A stretch of 64,000 nucleotides of DNA, from contig NZ_LT670847.1 of the NCBI RefSeq assembly GCF_900142895.1, forward strand, positions 310,001 through 374,000, read 5' to 3'. Position numbers and translations under genes: made by a program. The notes under the pieces were generated by a model. That model searched no databases. It was not told the origin of the DNA and saw only the letters and a program-made list of their open reading frames with translations. Shown piece by piece: positions 26,197 through 35,249 of the stretch. Every line of letters starts with the position of its first letter. Position 1 is the stretch's first letter. The stretch is from Vreelandella subglaciescola. Lineage in GTDB: Bacteria > Pseudomonadota > Gammaproteobacteria > Pseudomonadales > Halomonadaceae.

Positions 26197-27228
26197 GAGC
26201 ACGACCGGCTGATTGCCGCTGAGCCAGAGCAGGGCGAGGTCAGGGTTGATTACGCCATACGCCCCAAGCACCTTGCCGACTACATCGGCCAGCCCCGCGT
26301 GCGCGAGCAGCTGGAGATCTTTATCGGCGCGGCGAGACTGCGCCAGGAAAGCCTCGACCATACGCTGGTGTTTGGCCCACCAGGGCTGGGCAAAACCACG
26401 CTGGCCAACATCATCGCGGCGGAAATGGGCGTGGGGCTGAAATCCACTTCCGGTCCGGTGCTTGAGCGCGCTGGCGATCTGGCCGCGATACTCACCAATC
26501 TGGAGCCGGGCGATGTGCTGTTTATCGATGAAATTCATCGTCTCTCGCCGGTGGTTGAAGAAGTGCTGTACCCGGCAATGGAAGATTTTCAGCTCGACAT
26601 CATGATCGGCGAAGGCCCCGCGGCGCGCTCGATCAAGCTAGATCTGCCACGCTTTACGTTGGTCGGTGCGACCACCCGAGCGGGCCTGTTAACCTCGCCG
26701 CTGCGCGACCGCTTCGGCATCGTCCAGCGCCTGGAGTTCTATAATCTCGAAGAGCTTTCCACCATCGTCGCGCGCTCGGCGGGGCTGATGGGCGTGGCAA
26801 CCAGCGAAGACGGCGCGGTAGAAATCGCCAAGCGCTCGCGCGGTACGCCGCGTATTGCCAACCGGCTGCTGCGCCGGGTGCGTGACTACGCCGACATCAA
26901 GGGCGACGGCCGGGTCGACGTCGCCATGGCGGATGCCGCGCTCAACATGCTCAACGTTGATCATCATGGCCTCGACCACATGGATCGCCGGCTTTTGCTG
27001 ACGATGATGGACAAGTTTGACGGCGGCCCCGTGGGGGTCGATTCCCTCGCGGCGGCGATCAGTGAAGAGCGCGATACCATCGAAGACGTGATTGAGCCGT
27101 ACCTGATTCAGCAAGGGCTGATGATGCGCACGCCCCGCGGGCGCATGGTTACGCGTCAGGCCTGGGCACATTTTAACCGGGTACCCCATGAAGATGCCGC
27201 CAACATCCAGGGCGAGGTGCGCCCATGA
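26191..27228 (+). CDS. ruvB: Holliday junction branch-migration helicase RuvB
   Basis: A 345-residue AAA+ motor. Walker [16 protein letters not shown], Walker [10 protein letters not shown], sensor 1 [18 protein letters not shown] with the arginine finger, and the C-terminal winged helix are all present. The start is ATG 26191; the ribosome-binding site (CAAGAG) is weak, and the same motif occurs 24 bp earlier without an in-frame start. It overlaps ybgC by 4 bp (ATGA), linking resolution genes to the tol operon. Confidence 0.97.
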   Translation: MIEHDRLIAAEPEQGEVRVDYAIRPKHLADYIGQPRVREQLEIFIGAARLRQESLDHTLVFGPPGLGKTTLANIIAAEMGVGLKSTSGPVLERAGDLAAILTNLEPGDVLFIDEIHRLSPVVEEVLYPAMEDFQLDIMIGEGPAARSIKLDLPRFTLVGATTRAGLLTSPLRDRFGIVQRLEFYNLEELSTIVARSAGLMGVATSEDGAVEIAKRSRGTPRIANRLLRRVRDYADIKGDGRVDVAMADAALNMLNVDHHGLDHMDRRLLLTMMDKFDGGPVGVDSLAAAISEERDTIEDVIEPYLIQQGLMMRTPRGRMVTRQAWAHFNRVPHEDAANIQGEVRP

Positions 27229-27650
27229 GTGACTCTTTTACGGGTAACGCCGATTTCACGCTGCCGGTGCGTGTCTACATTGAAGATACCGATGCCGGCG
27301 GCATCGTTTACTACGTCAACTATCTCAAATTCATGGAACGCGCCCGCAGCGAATGGCTGCGCGGACTCGGGCTGACTCAGGCATCGCTGCTGGATGAGCA
27401 GACCCAGCTGGTGGTATACCGCCTTGACTGCCATTATGCCCGCCCGGCGCGGCTTGACGATGCGCTTGAAGTAACCGCCAAAGTGGTGTCGCAGAGCCGT
27501 TGCCGCATGAGCTTTGCTCAGGCGGTCTACTGCGAAGGCACGCTGTTATGCAGCGCCACCGTTGAAATTGCCTGCCTGGACGCTAGCCGCCTGCGCCCCA
27601 AAGTCTGGCCGCCGCGACTGGCTGACGTTGTTGGCGACATTAAGCAATGA
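27225..27650 (+). CDS. ybgC: YbgC-type acyl-CoA thioesterase
   Basis: A 141-residue hot-dog-fold thioesterase; the active-site segment [25 protein letters not shown] has the conserved Asp. YbgC is the first gene of the tol-pal cluster in many gammaproteobacteria and acts on acyl-CoA or acyl-ACP, probably near phospholipid synthesis enzymes. Its start overlaps the ruvB stop. tolQ follows after 94 bp, which contain a possible CCGGC/GCCGG hairpin (about 27679-27697). Confidence 0.95.
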   Translation: MSDSFTGNADFTLPVRVYIEDTDAGGIVYYVNYLKFMERARSEWLRGLGLTQASLLDEQTQLVVYRLDCHYARPARLDDALEVTAKVVSQSRCRMSFAQAVYCEGTLLCSATVEIACLDASRLRPKVWPPRLADVVGDIKQ

Positions 27651-27744
27651 TCATGAAAACATAGTGCGTACCGGCGTCATTTATGCCGGCAACGTTTAGA
27701 CTCACTGCCACGCCATACGGGCAACACATGCAAAGAGGGCGACT

Positions 27745-28434
27745 GTGAACGATAACTCCATGTCCATTCCCCACCTGATTGCCAACGCAAGTCTGGTGGT
27801 TCAATTGGTGCTGCTGCTGCTGGTGGCCGCGTCGCTGCTTTCCTGGGTCGTGATTTTTCAGCGCAGTTTCGCGCTTAGCCGGGCCCAGAAGTCGCACGAA
27901 CAGTTTGAAAACACGTTCTGGTCGGGCGTGGATCTGAATGATCTGTACCGCGACATTCCCGCCGATGACGCTCGGCGCGGCGCCGAGAACATTTTTCAGT
28001 CAGGATTTCGCGAGTTTCATCGTCTGGCCCCGAAAACCCAGCGTGCCGACACGGTGCTGGAAGGCGTGCAGCGCAGCATGCGCGTGGCCTGGTCGCGCGA
28101 AGAAAACCGCCTGACCCAGCATCTCGTCTTTCTCGCCACGGTGGCCTCGGCCAGCCCGTATATCGGGCTGTTTGGCACCGTCTGGGGGATCATGGGTTCG
28201 TTTCAGTCGTTGTCCATGGCGCAACAGGCCACCCTCGCCACCGTCGCGCCCTGGATTGCCGAAGCGCTGATTGCCACGGCCATGGGGCTGCTGGCGGCCA
28301 TTCCGGCGGTCATCTTCTATAACCGTCTGTCCAGCCAGGCCACGCGTCTTCTCGGGCAGTACGAAGACTTTGCCGAAGAGTTTTACGCTATCTTGCATCG
28401 CAATCTGCAAGGGCGTGACGCCACGACCCGCTAA
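27745..28434 (+). CDS. tolQ: Tol-Pal system proton channel subunit TolQ
   Basis: 229 residues, three membrane segments (about 15-38, 133-155, 170-195), homologous to ExbB/MotA. The family motif SPYIGLFGTVWGIMGSFQSL and GLLAAIPAVIFYNRL are present. With TolR it uses the proton motive force to drive TolA during cell division. The start is GTG at 27745 (MNDNSMS); an in-frame ATG lies 15 bp later. GAGGGCGAC supplies the ribosome-binding site. tolR follows after 13 bp. Confidence 0.96.
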   Translation: MNDNSMSIPHLIANASLVVQLVLLLLVAASLLSWVVIFQRSFALSRAQKSHEQFENTFWSGVDLNDLYRDIPADDARRGAENIFQSGFREFHRLAPKTQRADTVLEGVQRSMRVAWSREENRLTQHLVFLATVASASPYIGLFGTVWGIMGSFQSLSMAQQATLATVAPWIAEALIATAMGLLAAIPAVIFYNRLSSQATRLLGQYEDFAEEFYAILHRNLQGRDATTR

Positions 28435-28447
28435 AAGGGAGTTACCC

Positions 28448-28885
28448 ATGCAAGGACCCTTTAATCGCAGTGGCCAGCGCCGCCCGATGGCAGAAATCAA
28501 CGTGGTGCCTTTTATCGACGTGATGCTGGTGCTGCTGGTCATTTTCATGATTACCGCGCCCATGCTTAATCAGGGCGTCGATGTAGATCTGCCCCAGGCA
28601 ACGGCCGAGCCGATCGATACGCCGGATAATACCGAGCCGGTGATCGTGTCGGTCGATCAGGACGGCAGCTACTATATTACGCTGGGTGAAGACACCGCCG
28701 CGGTCGAGTCGGATGAACTAACCAAGCGGGTGAGCGCGATTATTCAACGTAGCCCTGAGACGCCGGTCATGGTACGAGGCGACCGCAACGTCGCTTACGG
28801 CCAGGTCGTGACGCTGATGAGTACGCTGCAGCGCTCCGGCGTTGCCAACGTGGGGCTGATATCCGAGCCGGGGCACGATGAGTAA
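28448..28885 (+). CDS. tolR: Tol-Pal system proton channel subunit TolR
   Basis: 145 residues from ATG 28448 (MQGPFNRSGQ), just after GGGAGTT. One N-terminal membrane segment contains the proton-conducting Asp in EINVVPFIDVMLVLLVIFMI; the periplasmic part resembles ExbD. The reading frame is open further upstream inside tolQ but is not coding there. It overlaps tolA by 8 bp. Confidence 0.96.
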   Translation: MQGPFNRSGQRRPMAEINVVPFIDVMLVLLVIFMITAPMLNQGVDVDLPQATAEPIDTPDNTEPVIVSVDQDGSYYITLGEDTAAVESDELTKRVSAIIQRSPETPVMVRGDRNVAYGQVVTLMSTLQRSGVANVGLISEPGHDE

Positions 28886-29957
28886 GCGTTTAGGGCGAAA
28901 ATTTCGCAAGCGTCCAACAGAAAGTTATTTCTGGCCGACGCTGCTGGCGGTTCTGCTGCATCTGGCGGTGTTTGTGTTTAGTCTGATAAAGCTGCCGGCA
29001 AACGAAGAGACGCCGGATTCGTCGTCCATTGTGCAGGCCACGCTGGTCAGCACCGAGACGCGGACGGACGTCGCCCAGCAGATCAACGAGCAACAGGCAG
29101 CGGCCAACGCCGAAGAAAAAGCGCCCCCCGAGCCGAAACAAGAGACCGAACCGGAACCCGCGCCAGAACCAGAGCCGCAGGAAGACGACACGCCCAGCGA
29201 GCTTGAACAGGCCGTGATCGATCAGGCTGAAGCCATGGCCGCCGCGGAAGAGCAGCGTAAACAAGCAGCCGCTGAACAAGCCAAAGCCGAAAAGGCCGCG
29301 GAAGAAGAGCGCCAGAAAGAAGCCGCTGAACAAGCCGCAGCCGAAAAGGCCGCGGAAGAAGAGCGCCAGCAAGAAGCCGCTGAACAAGCCGCAGCCGAAA
29401 AAGCGGCGGAAAAAGAACGCCAGAAAGAAGCTGCTGAACAAGCCGCAGCCGAGAAGGCGGCGGAAGAAGAACGCCAGAAAGAAGCTGCTGAACAAGCCGC
29501 AGCCGAGAAGCGCAAGCAAGAAGCCGCTGAAAAGGCCAAAGCTGAAAAAGCCGCAGCGGAAAAGCGTAAACAAGAAGCCGAAGCACAACGCAAGAAAGAA
29601 GCCGCCATGCAGCGCCGGCTTGAAGGCGAAAGAGAAGCGGCGGCCAAAGCCAAACAGGCAGAAGAGGCCGCCAACGGCTTTATTGCCATTGTGCGTCGCG
29701 CGGTCGAACAAGCCTGGCTGATTCCGGCCGGGGCAAGCGATAGCATGAGCGCGACGCTAAGCGTGCGTTTAGGGCCATCCGGCGAAGTGCTGGCCGTTAC
29801 GGTGGCCACGTCAAGCGGCGATAGCAGCTTTGATCGTTCCGCCGTGCAGGCGGTTGAGCAGGCCTCGCCGTTTATCGAGCTGCGCGATCTGCCCGCTGCG
29901 CAGCAGTCCGAATTACGCCAGTTCAACCTACGTTTCACACCGGGAGATGTTCGCTGA
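28878..29957 (+). CDS. tolA: Tol-Pal periplasm-spanning protein TolA
   Basis: 359 residues. One membrane anchor near the N-terminus (about 14-34), a long Ala/Glu/Lys-rich helix (about 75-260) and a C-terminal TolA domain (about 265-359) that binds TolB and Pal. The helix contains 18-residue repeats of the type [18 protein letters not shown] (four copies, 54 bp each, about 29295-29510). It overlaps tolR by 8 bp and shares one base with the start of tolB, indicating tight translational coupling. Confidence 0.95.
   Translation: MSKRLGRKFRKRPTESYFWPTLLAVLLHLAVFVFSLIKLPANEETPDSSSIVQATLVSTETRTDVAQQINEQQAAANAEEKAPPEPKQETEPEPAPEPEPQEDDTPSELEQAVIDQAEAMAAAEEQRKQAAAEQAKAEKAAEEERQKEAAEQAAAEKAAEEERQQEAAEQAAAEKAAEKERQKEAAEQAAAEKAAEEERQKEAAEQAAAEKRKQEAAEKAKAEKAAAEKRKQEAEAQRKKEAAMQRRLEGEREAAAKAKQAEEAANGFIAIVRRAVEQAWLIPAGASDSMSATLSVRLGPSGEVLAVTVATSSGDSSFDRSAVQAVEQASPFIELRDLPAAQQSELRQFNLRFTPGDVR
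29295..29510 (+). repeat. 54-bp coding tandem repeats in tolA
   Basis: Four in-frame units of about 54 bp encode the 18-residue motif [18 protein letters not shown] with few substitutions. Nucleotide identity is high enough that copy number could change by slippage or recombination, which would lengthen or shorten the periplasmic helix. Confidence 0.8.
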
Positions 29958-31276
29958 TGAAAGTATCAAGAAGCACCGCCTTACTGCACCCGGCGCGGTT
30001 GTTATACGGCGCCCTGATGCTCGCGCTTGTGCTGTTCAGCAGCGCGGCAAGCGCCAACAACCTGACCATCGAAATTACCCGCGGCAGCGATAGCGCACTG
30101 CCGATTGGCGTGGTGCCCTTCGAGGGCGCTGGGGGTATGCCGGAGGACGTGGCGCAAATCGTCCAGGATGACCTGGCGCGCAGCGGTTATTTTGATCCGC
30201 TCGCCCGCGAGTCCATGTTTGCCCGCCCGCACAGCGCCGACGACGTGGCCTTTGGCGAGTGGCGCTCGCTGGATGTGCGTTACCTGCTGGTTGGTCGCAG
30301 CCAGAAAACCGCCGACGGCTATCAGATCGAATATGATTTGCTCGACGTCAGCGGCGCGCGTCCCATGCTGCAAGAGCGCATCAGCGCCAGCGGTAACAAC
30401 CTGCGCGGCGCGGCGCATCGCATCAGCGATGCCGTGTTCGAGGCCATTACCGATATTCGCGGGGCGTTTTCCACGCGCATTGCCTACGTCACCGCCCAGG
30501 GCGTTGGCGATAACATCGACTACGGACTTTACGTGGCGGACGCCGACGGGCATAACAGCCAGCAGGTGCTGACTTCCGATGAGCCGATTCTGTCGCCGGC
30601 GTGGTCGCCGGACGGCAAGAAGCTGGCTTACGTTTCCTTTGAGAGCGAGCGTCCGGCTATTTATGTGCAGCAGGTGGCCAGCGGGCAGCGGATCCAGCTG
30701 ACCGACTTTGACGGCATCAACGGCGCGCCGGCGTGGTCGCCGGACGGGCGCAAGCTGGCCATGTCGTTGTCGAAAGACGGCCAGCCTGAAATCTACGTGA
30801 TGAATCTGTCCGGCCGTGCGACGCAGCGCCTGACCAATAACTCAAGCATTGATACCGAACCCTCCTGGGCGCCCGATGGCCGCAGCCTGCTGTTTACCTC
30901 GGACCGCAGCGGCGGGCCACAGCTGTATCGCTATACGCTGGGCAGCGGCAATGCCGAACGGCTGACCTTTACCGGAAAATACAATGCCCGGGGCCGCTTT
31001 TCTCCTGATGGCGAGAAGATCCTGCTGGTTCACCGTTCAAAAAATGGCTACCAGATAGCGCGTCAGGAGCTGGAATCCGGCCGTCTGGTGGTATTGAGCG
31101 AGACCACCCACGACGAGTCGCCCAGTGTTGCGCCTAACGGCACCATGGTACTCTTTGCCACTCAGCAGGGCGGGAAGGGCGTGCTTAGCGCCGTATCCGT
31201 TGATGGTCGTGCTTCGTTCCGTCTGCCTGCGGCTCAGGGAGATGTGCGCGAGCCCGCGTGGTCGCCGTTCTTGTAG
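29957..31276 (+). CDS. tolB: Tol-Pal periplasmic beta-propeller protein TolB
   Basis: 439 residues with a signal peptide ([19 protein letters not shown]). An N-terminal alpha/beta domain (about 40-165) is followed by a six-bladed propeller with repeated W(S/A)PDG motifs ([51 protein letters not shown]). It binds Pal and TolA. The start ATG shares its A with the tolA stop (TGATG). Confidence 0.96.
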   Translation: MKVSRSTALLHPARLLYGALMLALVLFSSAASANNLTIEITRGSDSALPIGVVPFEGAGGMPEDVAQIVQDDLARSGYFDPLARESMFARPHSADDVAFGEWRSLDVRYLLVGRSQKTADGYQIEYDLLDVSGARPMLQERISASGNNLRGAAHRISDAVFEAITDIRGAFSTRIAYVTAQGVGDNIDYGLYVADADGHNSQQVLTSDEPILSPAWSPDGKKLAYVSFESERPAIYVQQVASGQRIQLTDFDGINGAPAWSPDGRKLAMSLSKDGQPEIYVMNLSGRATQRLTNNSSIDTEPSWAPDGRSLLFTSDRSGGPQLYRYTLGSGNAERLTFTGKYNARGRFSPDGEKILLVHRSKNGYQIARQELESGRLVVLSETTHDESPSVAPNGTMVLFATQQGGKGVLSAVSVDGRASFRLPAAQGDVREPAWSPFL

Positions 31277-31350
31277 CGATGCCGTTTTGCACTATTTTTG
31301 CACTACGATCGTTATTTGCAATAAACCGAACTCAGCTAAGGAATGACACG

Positions 31351-31956
31351 ATGTCTTTATTCAACAGGGCTTCATCCATCGCCTCTTTTCGTCAGGTGCC
31401 GCTTAAAACGCTGGCACGCTCTACCGCCGTGGCATTATCCATTGTCGTGATTGCCGGCTGTTCCAGCACTGGCGGCACGCAAAACGGCGAATCTTACGGA
31501 GGTCAGCAAGGTGCTGGCACGGGCACCAACGGTGCCGGCACGTCGGGCACCGGTAACGGTGGCCAATATGGCTCGGGTACAGGTACCGGCACGAGCAGCG
31601 GCGTTGGCCAGCAGGCCGACTCGCGCATCCCCGACGTACGTACCATCTACTTCGAGTTTGACCGCGACACGATTAAAAGCGAGTACGAATCGGTGGTCAT
31701 GGCACATGCTCGCTACCTGCGTTCCAACACCAATGCCCAGGTCGTGCTGAAAGGCCATACCGATGAGCGCGGCACCCGCGAATACAACCTGGCGCTGGGT
31801 GAGCGTCGCGCCAACGCGGTGAAGCGTTTTCTGCGTGTACAGGGCGTCTCGGGTTCGCAGGTAAGCGTGGTGAGCTACGGTGAAGAGCGTCCGGCCGCAC
31901 GCGGTCAGGGCGAGTCAGCCTACTCCAAGAATCGTCGTGTCACGTTCAGCTATTAA
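31351..31956 (+). CDS. pal: Peptidoglycan-associated lipoprotein Pal
   Basis: 201 residues from ATG 31351, after AAGGAATG. Signal peptide with lipobox VIAGCSS, so it is anchored in the outer membrane. An unusually long Gly/Thr/Ser-rich linker of about 50 residues follows, then the OmpA-like peptidoglycan-binding domain (about 95-201; IYFEFDRDTIKSEYESV, GHTDERGTREYNLALGERRA). E. coli Pal is 173 residues; the linker accounts for the extra length. The frame is open upstream but the lipoprotein start is clear. Confidence 0.95.
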   Translation: MSLFNRASSIASFRQVPLKTLARSTAVALSIVVIAGCSSTGGTQNGESYGGQQGAGTGTNGAGTSGTGNGGQYGSGTGTGTSSGVGQQADSRIPDVRTIYFEFDRDTIKSEYESVVMAHARYLRSNTNAQVVLKGHTDERGTREYNLALGERRANAVKRFLRVQGVSGSQVSVVSYGEERPAARGQGESAYSKNRRVTFSY

Positions 31957-31998
31957 GCAAACAGGGAGGCGCCAGCCGGCGGCCCTGCGGGAGCGATC

Positions 31999-32925
31999 AT
32001 GAAGCACAGTCTTACGCCCGGTCTCAAGTGCGGCTTTAAGTACGATCTCAAGCATGCCATGGAGAGGCTGTGTGGCACGCCGGCGCGGGCACCCTGGTGC
32101 CTCGCGCTGGCGTGCGCCATATTGCCTATCAACGCTTTGGCACAACAGCCCGTTGTTGAGGACCGGTCAGGCTCGTCAGACGGGTTTTATCAGCAGACGG
32201 AGACCCGTTCATCGGGCAGTCTGGTGATGTTCAATCAGGTGCAGGAGCACCAGCGCGAGCTGCAGGAGCTGCACGGCCAGGTTGAAGAGTTGCGCCACGA
32301 GCTGGAAAAACTGCGTAGCCAGTCCCAGCAGCGCTATCTGGATCTGGACGGCCGCCTGGCAAGGGCGGCTGCCAAGGCAAGCAGTGCGAATACAGGCAGC
32401 ACCGATGCCGATAGCGCGGAAGCCGATATGACTGATGCCGATCTCGGGAATACCGATCTTGGCAACACTAGCGACAGCACTACCGACAACGCCGACACGT
32501 CGAAGACAGCGGCAGGATCGTCCTCGTCGCCTTCATCGTCCACCAGCGCCGCCGCGCAGCAGGACTATCAGGCGGCTTTTGCCCACGTGCAGGCGCGGGA
32601 GTTTGATCAGGCCATCGCTGCGTTTGAGCAGTTTGTCAGCGAACATCCGGATACCCGCCTGACGCCCAACGGTTATTACTGGCTGGGCGAGCTGCATGCG
32701 TCGGAGGATAACCTTGGCGCGGCAGAGCAGGCCTTCACCCGGGTGATCGACAAGCACGCCGGCAGCAGCAAAGTGCCTGATGCGCTGTACAAGCTGGGGC
32801 TGGTGAAAGCACGCCAGGGCGACACTGAGCGCAGCCAGGAGCTGCTGGAACAGGTGAAAGACGACTACCCACAGAGCACTGCGGCAGGGCTTGCCAGCGA
32901 CTTTTTACGCCAGTCGGCGGGCTGA
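31999..32925 (+). CDS. cpoB: Cell division coordinator CpoB (YbgF)
   Basis: 308 residues, exported (hydrophobic APWCLALACAILPINALAQ near residue 30-48). A short coiled coil (about 75-115, LQELHGQVEELRHELEKLRS), an Asp/Ser/Thr-rich low-complexity linker (about 130-185), and C-terminal TPR repeats (about 188-305; YWLGELHASEDNLGAAEQAF). CpoB links peptidoglycan synthesis with Tol-driven constriction. The N-terminal 30 residues before the signal are long; an internal Met at residue 21 is an alternative start. It ends the tol-pal cluster. Confidence 0.92.
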   Translation: MKHSLTPGLKCGFKYDLKHAMERLCGTPARAPWCLALACAILPINALAQQPVVEDRSGSSDGFYQQTETRSSGSLVMFNQVQEHQRELQELHGQVEELRHELEKLRSQSQQRYLDLDGRLARAAAKASSANTGSTDADSAEADMTDADLGNTDLGNTSDSTTDNADTSKTAAGSSSSPSSSTSAAAQQDYQAAFAHVQAREFDQAIAAFEQFVSEHPDTRLTPNGYYWLGELHASEDNLGAAEQAFTRVIDKHAGSSKVPDALYKLGLVKARQGDTERSQELLEQVKDDYPQSTAAGLASDFLRQSAG

Positions 32926-32982
32926 TAAGCGGCGTGTTTTTTCATCAGACAAATGTTGAAGGGCACTATTTCAAGGGACGCT

Positions 32983-33744
32983 ATGAACTGCAAGATAGAC
33001 TATCAGCCGGCGGCTGATTTGCTGAACGAGCGCATTGTTCTGGTCACGGGCGCCGGCGACGGCATTGGCCGTGCCGCTGCGCTGGCCTATGCCAGCCACG
33101 GCGCCACGGTCATTCTGCTGGGCCGCACCATTGCCAAGCTGGAAAGCACCTACGACGCCATTGAAGCCGCCGGCGGGCCGCAGCCGGCAATTTTCCCGCT
33201 GAACTTTGAAGGTGCGACCTATCGCGACTACCAGGATATGGCGGAAACGCTATATCAGGAGTTTGGCCGGCTGGACGGTATTTTGCACAATGCGGGCCTG
33301 CTGGGGCGCATCACGCCCTTTGAGCAGTACAATCCCGAGCTTTGGGAGCAGGTCATGCAGGTCAACGTCAACGGCCCGGTGTGGATGACCCAGGCGCTGC
33401 TGCCGTTGCTGAAAGAGTCCGCAGACGCCTCGATTATTCTCACGTCGTCCGGCGTAGGGCGCAAAGGGCGCGCCTACTGGGGCGCGTATTCGGTGTCAAA
33501 GTTTGCCACCGAAGGCTTTATGGAAGTGCTGGCTGACGAAATGGACAACCAGTATCCAATCCGCGTGAACACGCTTAACCCGGGGGCGACGCGCACGCAA
33601 ATGCGCCGTACCGCGTTTCCCGGAGAAGACGCCAACAGCCTGCGTACGCCGGAGGATATCCTGCCGACGTACCTGTGGCTGATGGGGCCGGATAGCCGTG
33701 GCACCAACGGACAGAAGCTCGACGCCCAGCCGCCGCGCAGCTAA
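32983..33744 (+). CDS. yciK: YciK-family short-chain dehydrogenase
   Basis: 253 residues from ATG 32983. Cofactor motif VTGAGDGIGRAAALAYA, NAG (LHNAGLLG) and the active-site SSGVGRKGRAYWGAYSVSKFA with Tyr and Lys of the YxxxK type. The N-terminus MNCKIDYQPAADLLNERIVLVTGA matches YciK as I recall it. Substrate unknown. It converges on the MupP-like gene with a 4-bp overlap; yciK next to a phosphatase and ubiG is the arrangement known from Pseudomonas. Confidence 0.88.
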   Translation: MNCKIDYQPAADLLNERIVLVTGAGDGIGRAAALAYASHGATVILLGRTIAKLESTYDAIEAAGGPQPAIFPLNFEGATYRDYQDMAETLYQEFGRLDGILHNAGLLGRITPFEQYNPELWEQVMQVNVNGPVWMTQALLPLLKESADASIILTSSGVGRKGRAYWGAYSVSKFATEGFMEVLADEMDNQYPIRVNTLNPGATRTQMRRTAFPGEDANSLRTPEDILPTYLWLMGPDSRGTNGQKLDAQPPRS

Positions 33745-34406
33745 AAAGCGTTGAGTGCCGTGACCAGTGCCGTGCAGTCGTCAAACCAGACGTCTGCCGG
33801 CCACTGGCGGTAATCATCCCCCTCACTGATATAGCCGTAACCCACGGCCACGGCGGTCATGCCGGCGGCCCGAGCGGCCTCCATGTCGCGAATATGATCC
33901 CCCACGTACCAGCACGCTTCCGGTGCTACTCCCAGGCGTCGGGCCGCTTCCCACAGCGGCTCGGGTGAGGGTTTTTTCACCGCCAGATCGTCGGCGCATA
34001 ACAGCGCGCCGGGGCTAAGCGCCAGCGCTTCAATCAACGGTTCGGCGTAGCGTCTTGGCTTGTTGGTCACAATGCCCCAGGGGCGGCGTTGCTGTTGCCA
34101 ACCATGCAGCCAGTCATCCAGCGGCGCGAATACGCGGCTGTGAATCGCAAGCGCCTGCGCGTAGGCATCCAGCAGGCGGCTGCGCGCCGCATCGTGGTCG
34201 GGGTGCTCGGCATCAAGCCCCAGCGCCAGTGTGACCAGCGCGCTTCCGCCGTTGGACACCTGGGTGCGAATCAGCTCAAAGGGCAGCGGGTCCAGGCTGT
34301 GATGCCGGCGCAGCGCGTTGGTCGCCGCGGCGAGATCCGGCGCGGTATCCACCAGGGTGCCATCGAGGTCAAACAGTACGGCCTTTACCGGCAAGGCAGA
34401 TGTCAT
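33741..34406 (-). CDS. mupP: HAD phosphatase, probably MupP (MurNAc-6-phosphate phosphatase)
   Basis: 221 residues, HAD superfamily: motif I VLFDLDGTLVDTAPDL, motif II threonine in IVTNKPRRYAEPL, motif III lysine in AVKKPSPEPL and motif IV VGDHIRDMEAARAAG. By sequence alone it could be phosphoglycolate phosphatase (Gph). The order ubiG-phosphatase-yciK matches the Pseudomonas locus where this enzyme is MupP, which dephosphorylates MurNAc-6-P in peptidoglycan recycling. Its ATG overlaps the ubiG stop (ATGA). The partner genes amgK and murU are not in this window. Confidence 0.7.
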   Translation of the reverse strand: MTSALPVKAVLFDLDGTLVDTAPDLAAATNALRRHHSLDPLPFELIRTQVSNGGSALVTLALGLDAEHPDHDAARSRLLDAYAQALAIHSRVFAPLDDWLHGWQQQRRPWGIVTNKPRRYAEPLIEALALSPGALLCADDLAVKKPSPEPLWEAARRLGVAPEACWYVGDHIRDMEAARAAGMTAVAVGYGYISEGDDYRQWPADVWFDDCTALVTALNAF

Positions 34407-35152
34407 TCCTCACCCCGCTTTTGGCAGGCCATCATGTAGTTGACCGACACATCGTAAGGCGTAAGCCGGTAGTGGCGCGTCAGCGGGTTGTAGGTCAGAC
34501 CGGTCTGCTCGCCAACGTCCAGCCGGCTGTGGCGACACCAGGCCGCCATTTCCGACGGGCGGATGAATTTGGCGTAGTCGTGAGTGCCCCGTGGCAACAT
34601 TCCCAGCACGTATTCGGCGCCAAAAATGGCCAGCGCCCGGGCTTTATGCGTGCGGTTGAGCGTAGAGAAAAATACCCGGCCGCCGGGGCGCACCAACCGG
34701 CTACAGGCGGCGATCACCGACGCAGGATCGGGGACGTGTTCGAGCATTTCCATGCAGGTAACGACGTCAAATTCGCCGGGCTGCTCTTCGGCCAGCGCTT
34801 CTACGGCGACGTGGCGGTAGCTGACGCTAACGGCGCTTTCTTCAGCGTGGCGGCGCGCCGCATCAAGCGGTGCCTGGCCCAGGTCAATACCCGTGACCTC
34901 GGCACCGCGATGCGCCATGGACTCGCTTAAAATTCCTCCCCCGCAGCCCACGTCCAGCACGCGCTTGCCGGCCAGCCCCGCCCGCGCGTCGATAAAGTCC
35001 AGCCGCAGCGGGTTGATGTCATGCAGCGGTTTGAAATCGCCGTCACGATCCCACCAATGGCCGGCCAGTGCCTCAAACTTGGCCACTTCTTCGGCATCCA
35101 CGTTTTCGGCGGCAGAGGCGGCGCGGCGATTATCCTTGTCGGTAGCGTGCAT
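34403..35152 (-). CDS. ubiG: Ubiquinone biosynthesis O-methyltransferase UbiG
   Basis: 249 residues. SAM-binding motif VLDVGCGGGILSESMAHRGAEVTGIDL and the N-terminal EVAKFEALAGHWWDRDGDFKPLHDINPLRL are diagnostic. UbiG catalyses both O-methylations in ubiquinone synthesis. It is divergent from galU and overlaps the downstream phosphatase gene by 4 bp. Confidence 0.96.
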   Translation of the reverse strand: MHATDKDNRRAASAAENVDAEEVAKFEALAGHWWDRDGDFKPLHDINPLRLDFIDARAGLAGKRVLDVGCGGGILSESMAHRGAEVTGIDLGQAPLDAARRHAEESAVSVSYRHVAVEALAEEQPGEFDVVTCMEMLEHVPDPASVIAACSRLVRPGGRVFFSTLNRTHKARALAIFGAEYVLGMLPRGTHDYAKFIRPSEMAAWCRHSRLDVGEQTGLTYNPLTRHYRLTPYDVSVNYMMACQKRGEE

Positions 35153-35209
35153 GTATCAGCTCCTTGGCGGGCAATGTGTCGTGTATGATGGCCATTCTAA
35201 CCACTCCCG

Positions 35210-35234
35210 GACCGGAAAGCATGACCGGAAAGCA
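35210..35234. repeat. Two tandem copies of GACCGGAAAGCA before galU
   Basis: Exact 12-bp copies at 35210-35221 and 35223-35234 (13-bp period), just upstream of the galU ribosome-binding site. Another of the short junction duplications in this window. Confidence 0.85.
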
Positions 35235-35249
35235 CGATTAAGGACCGCT

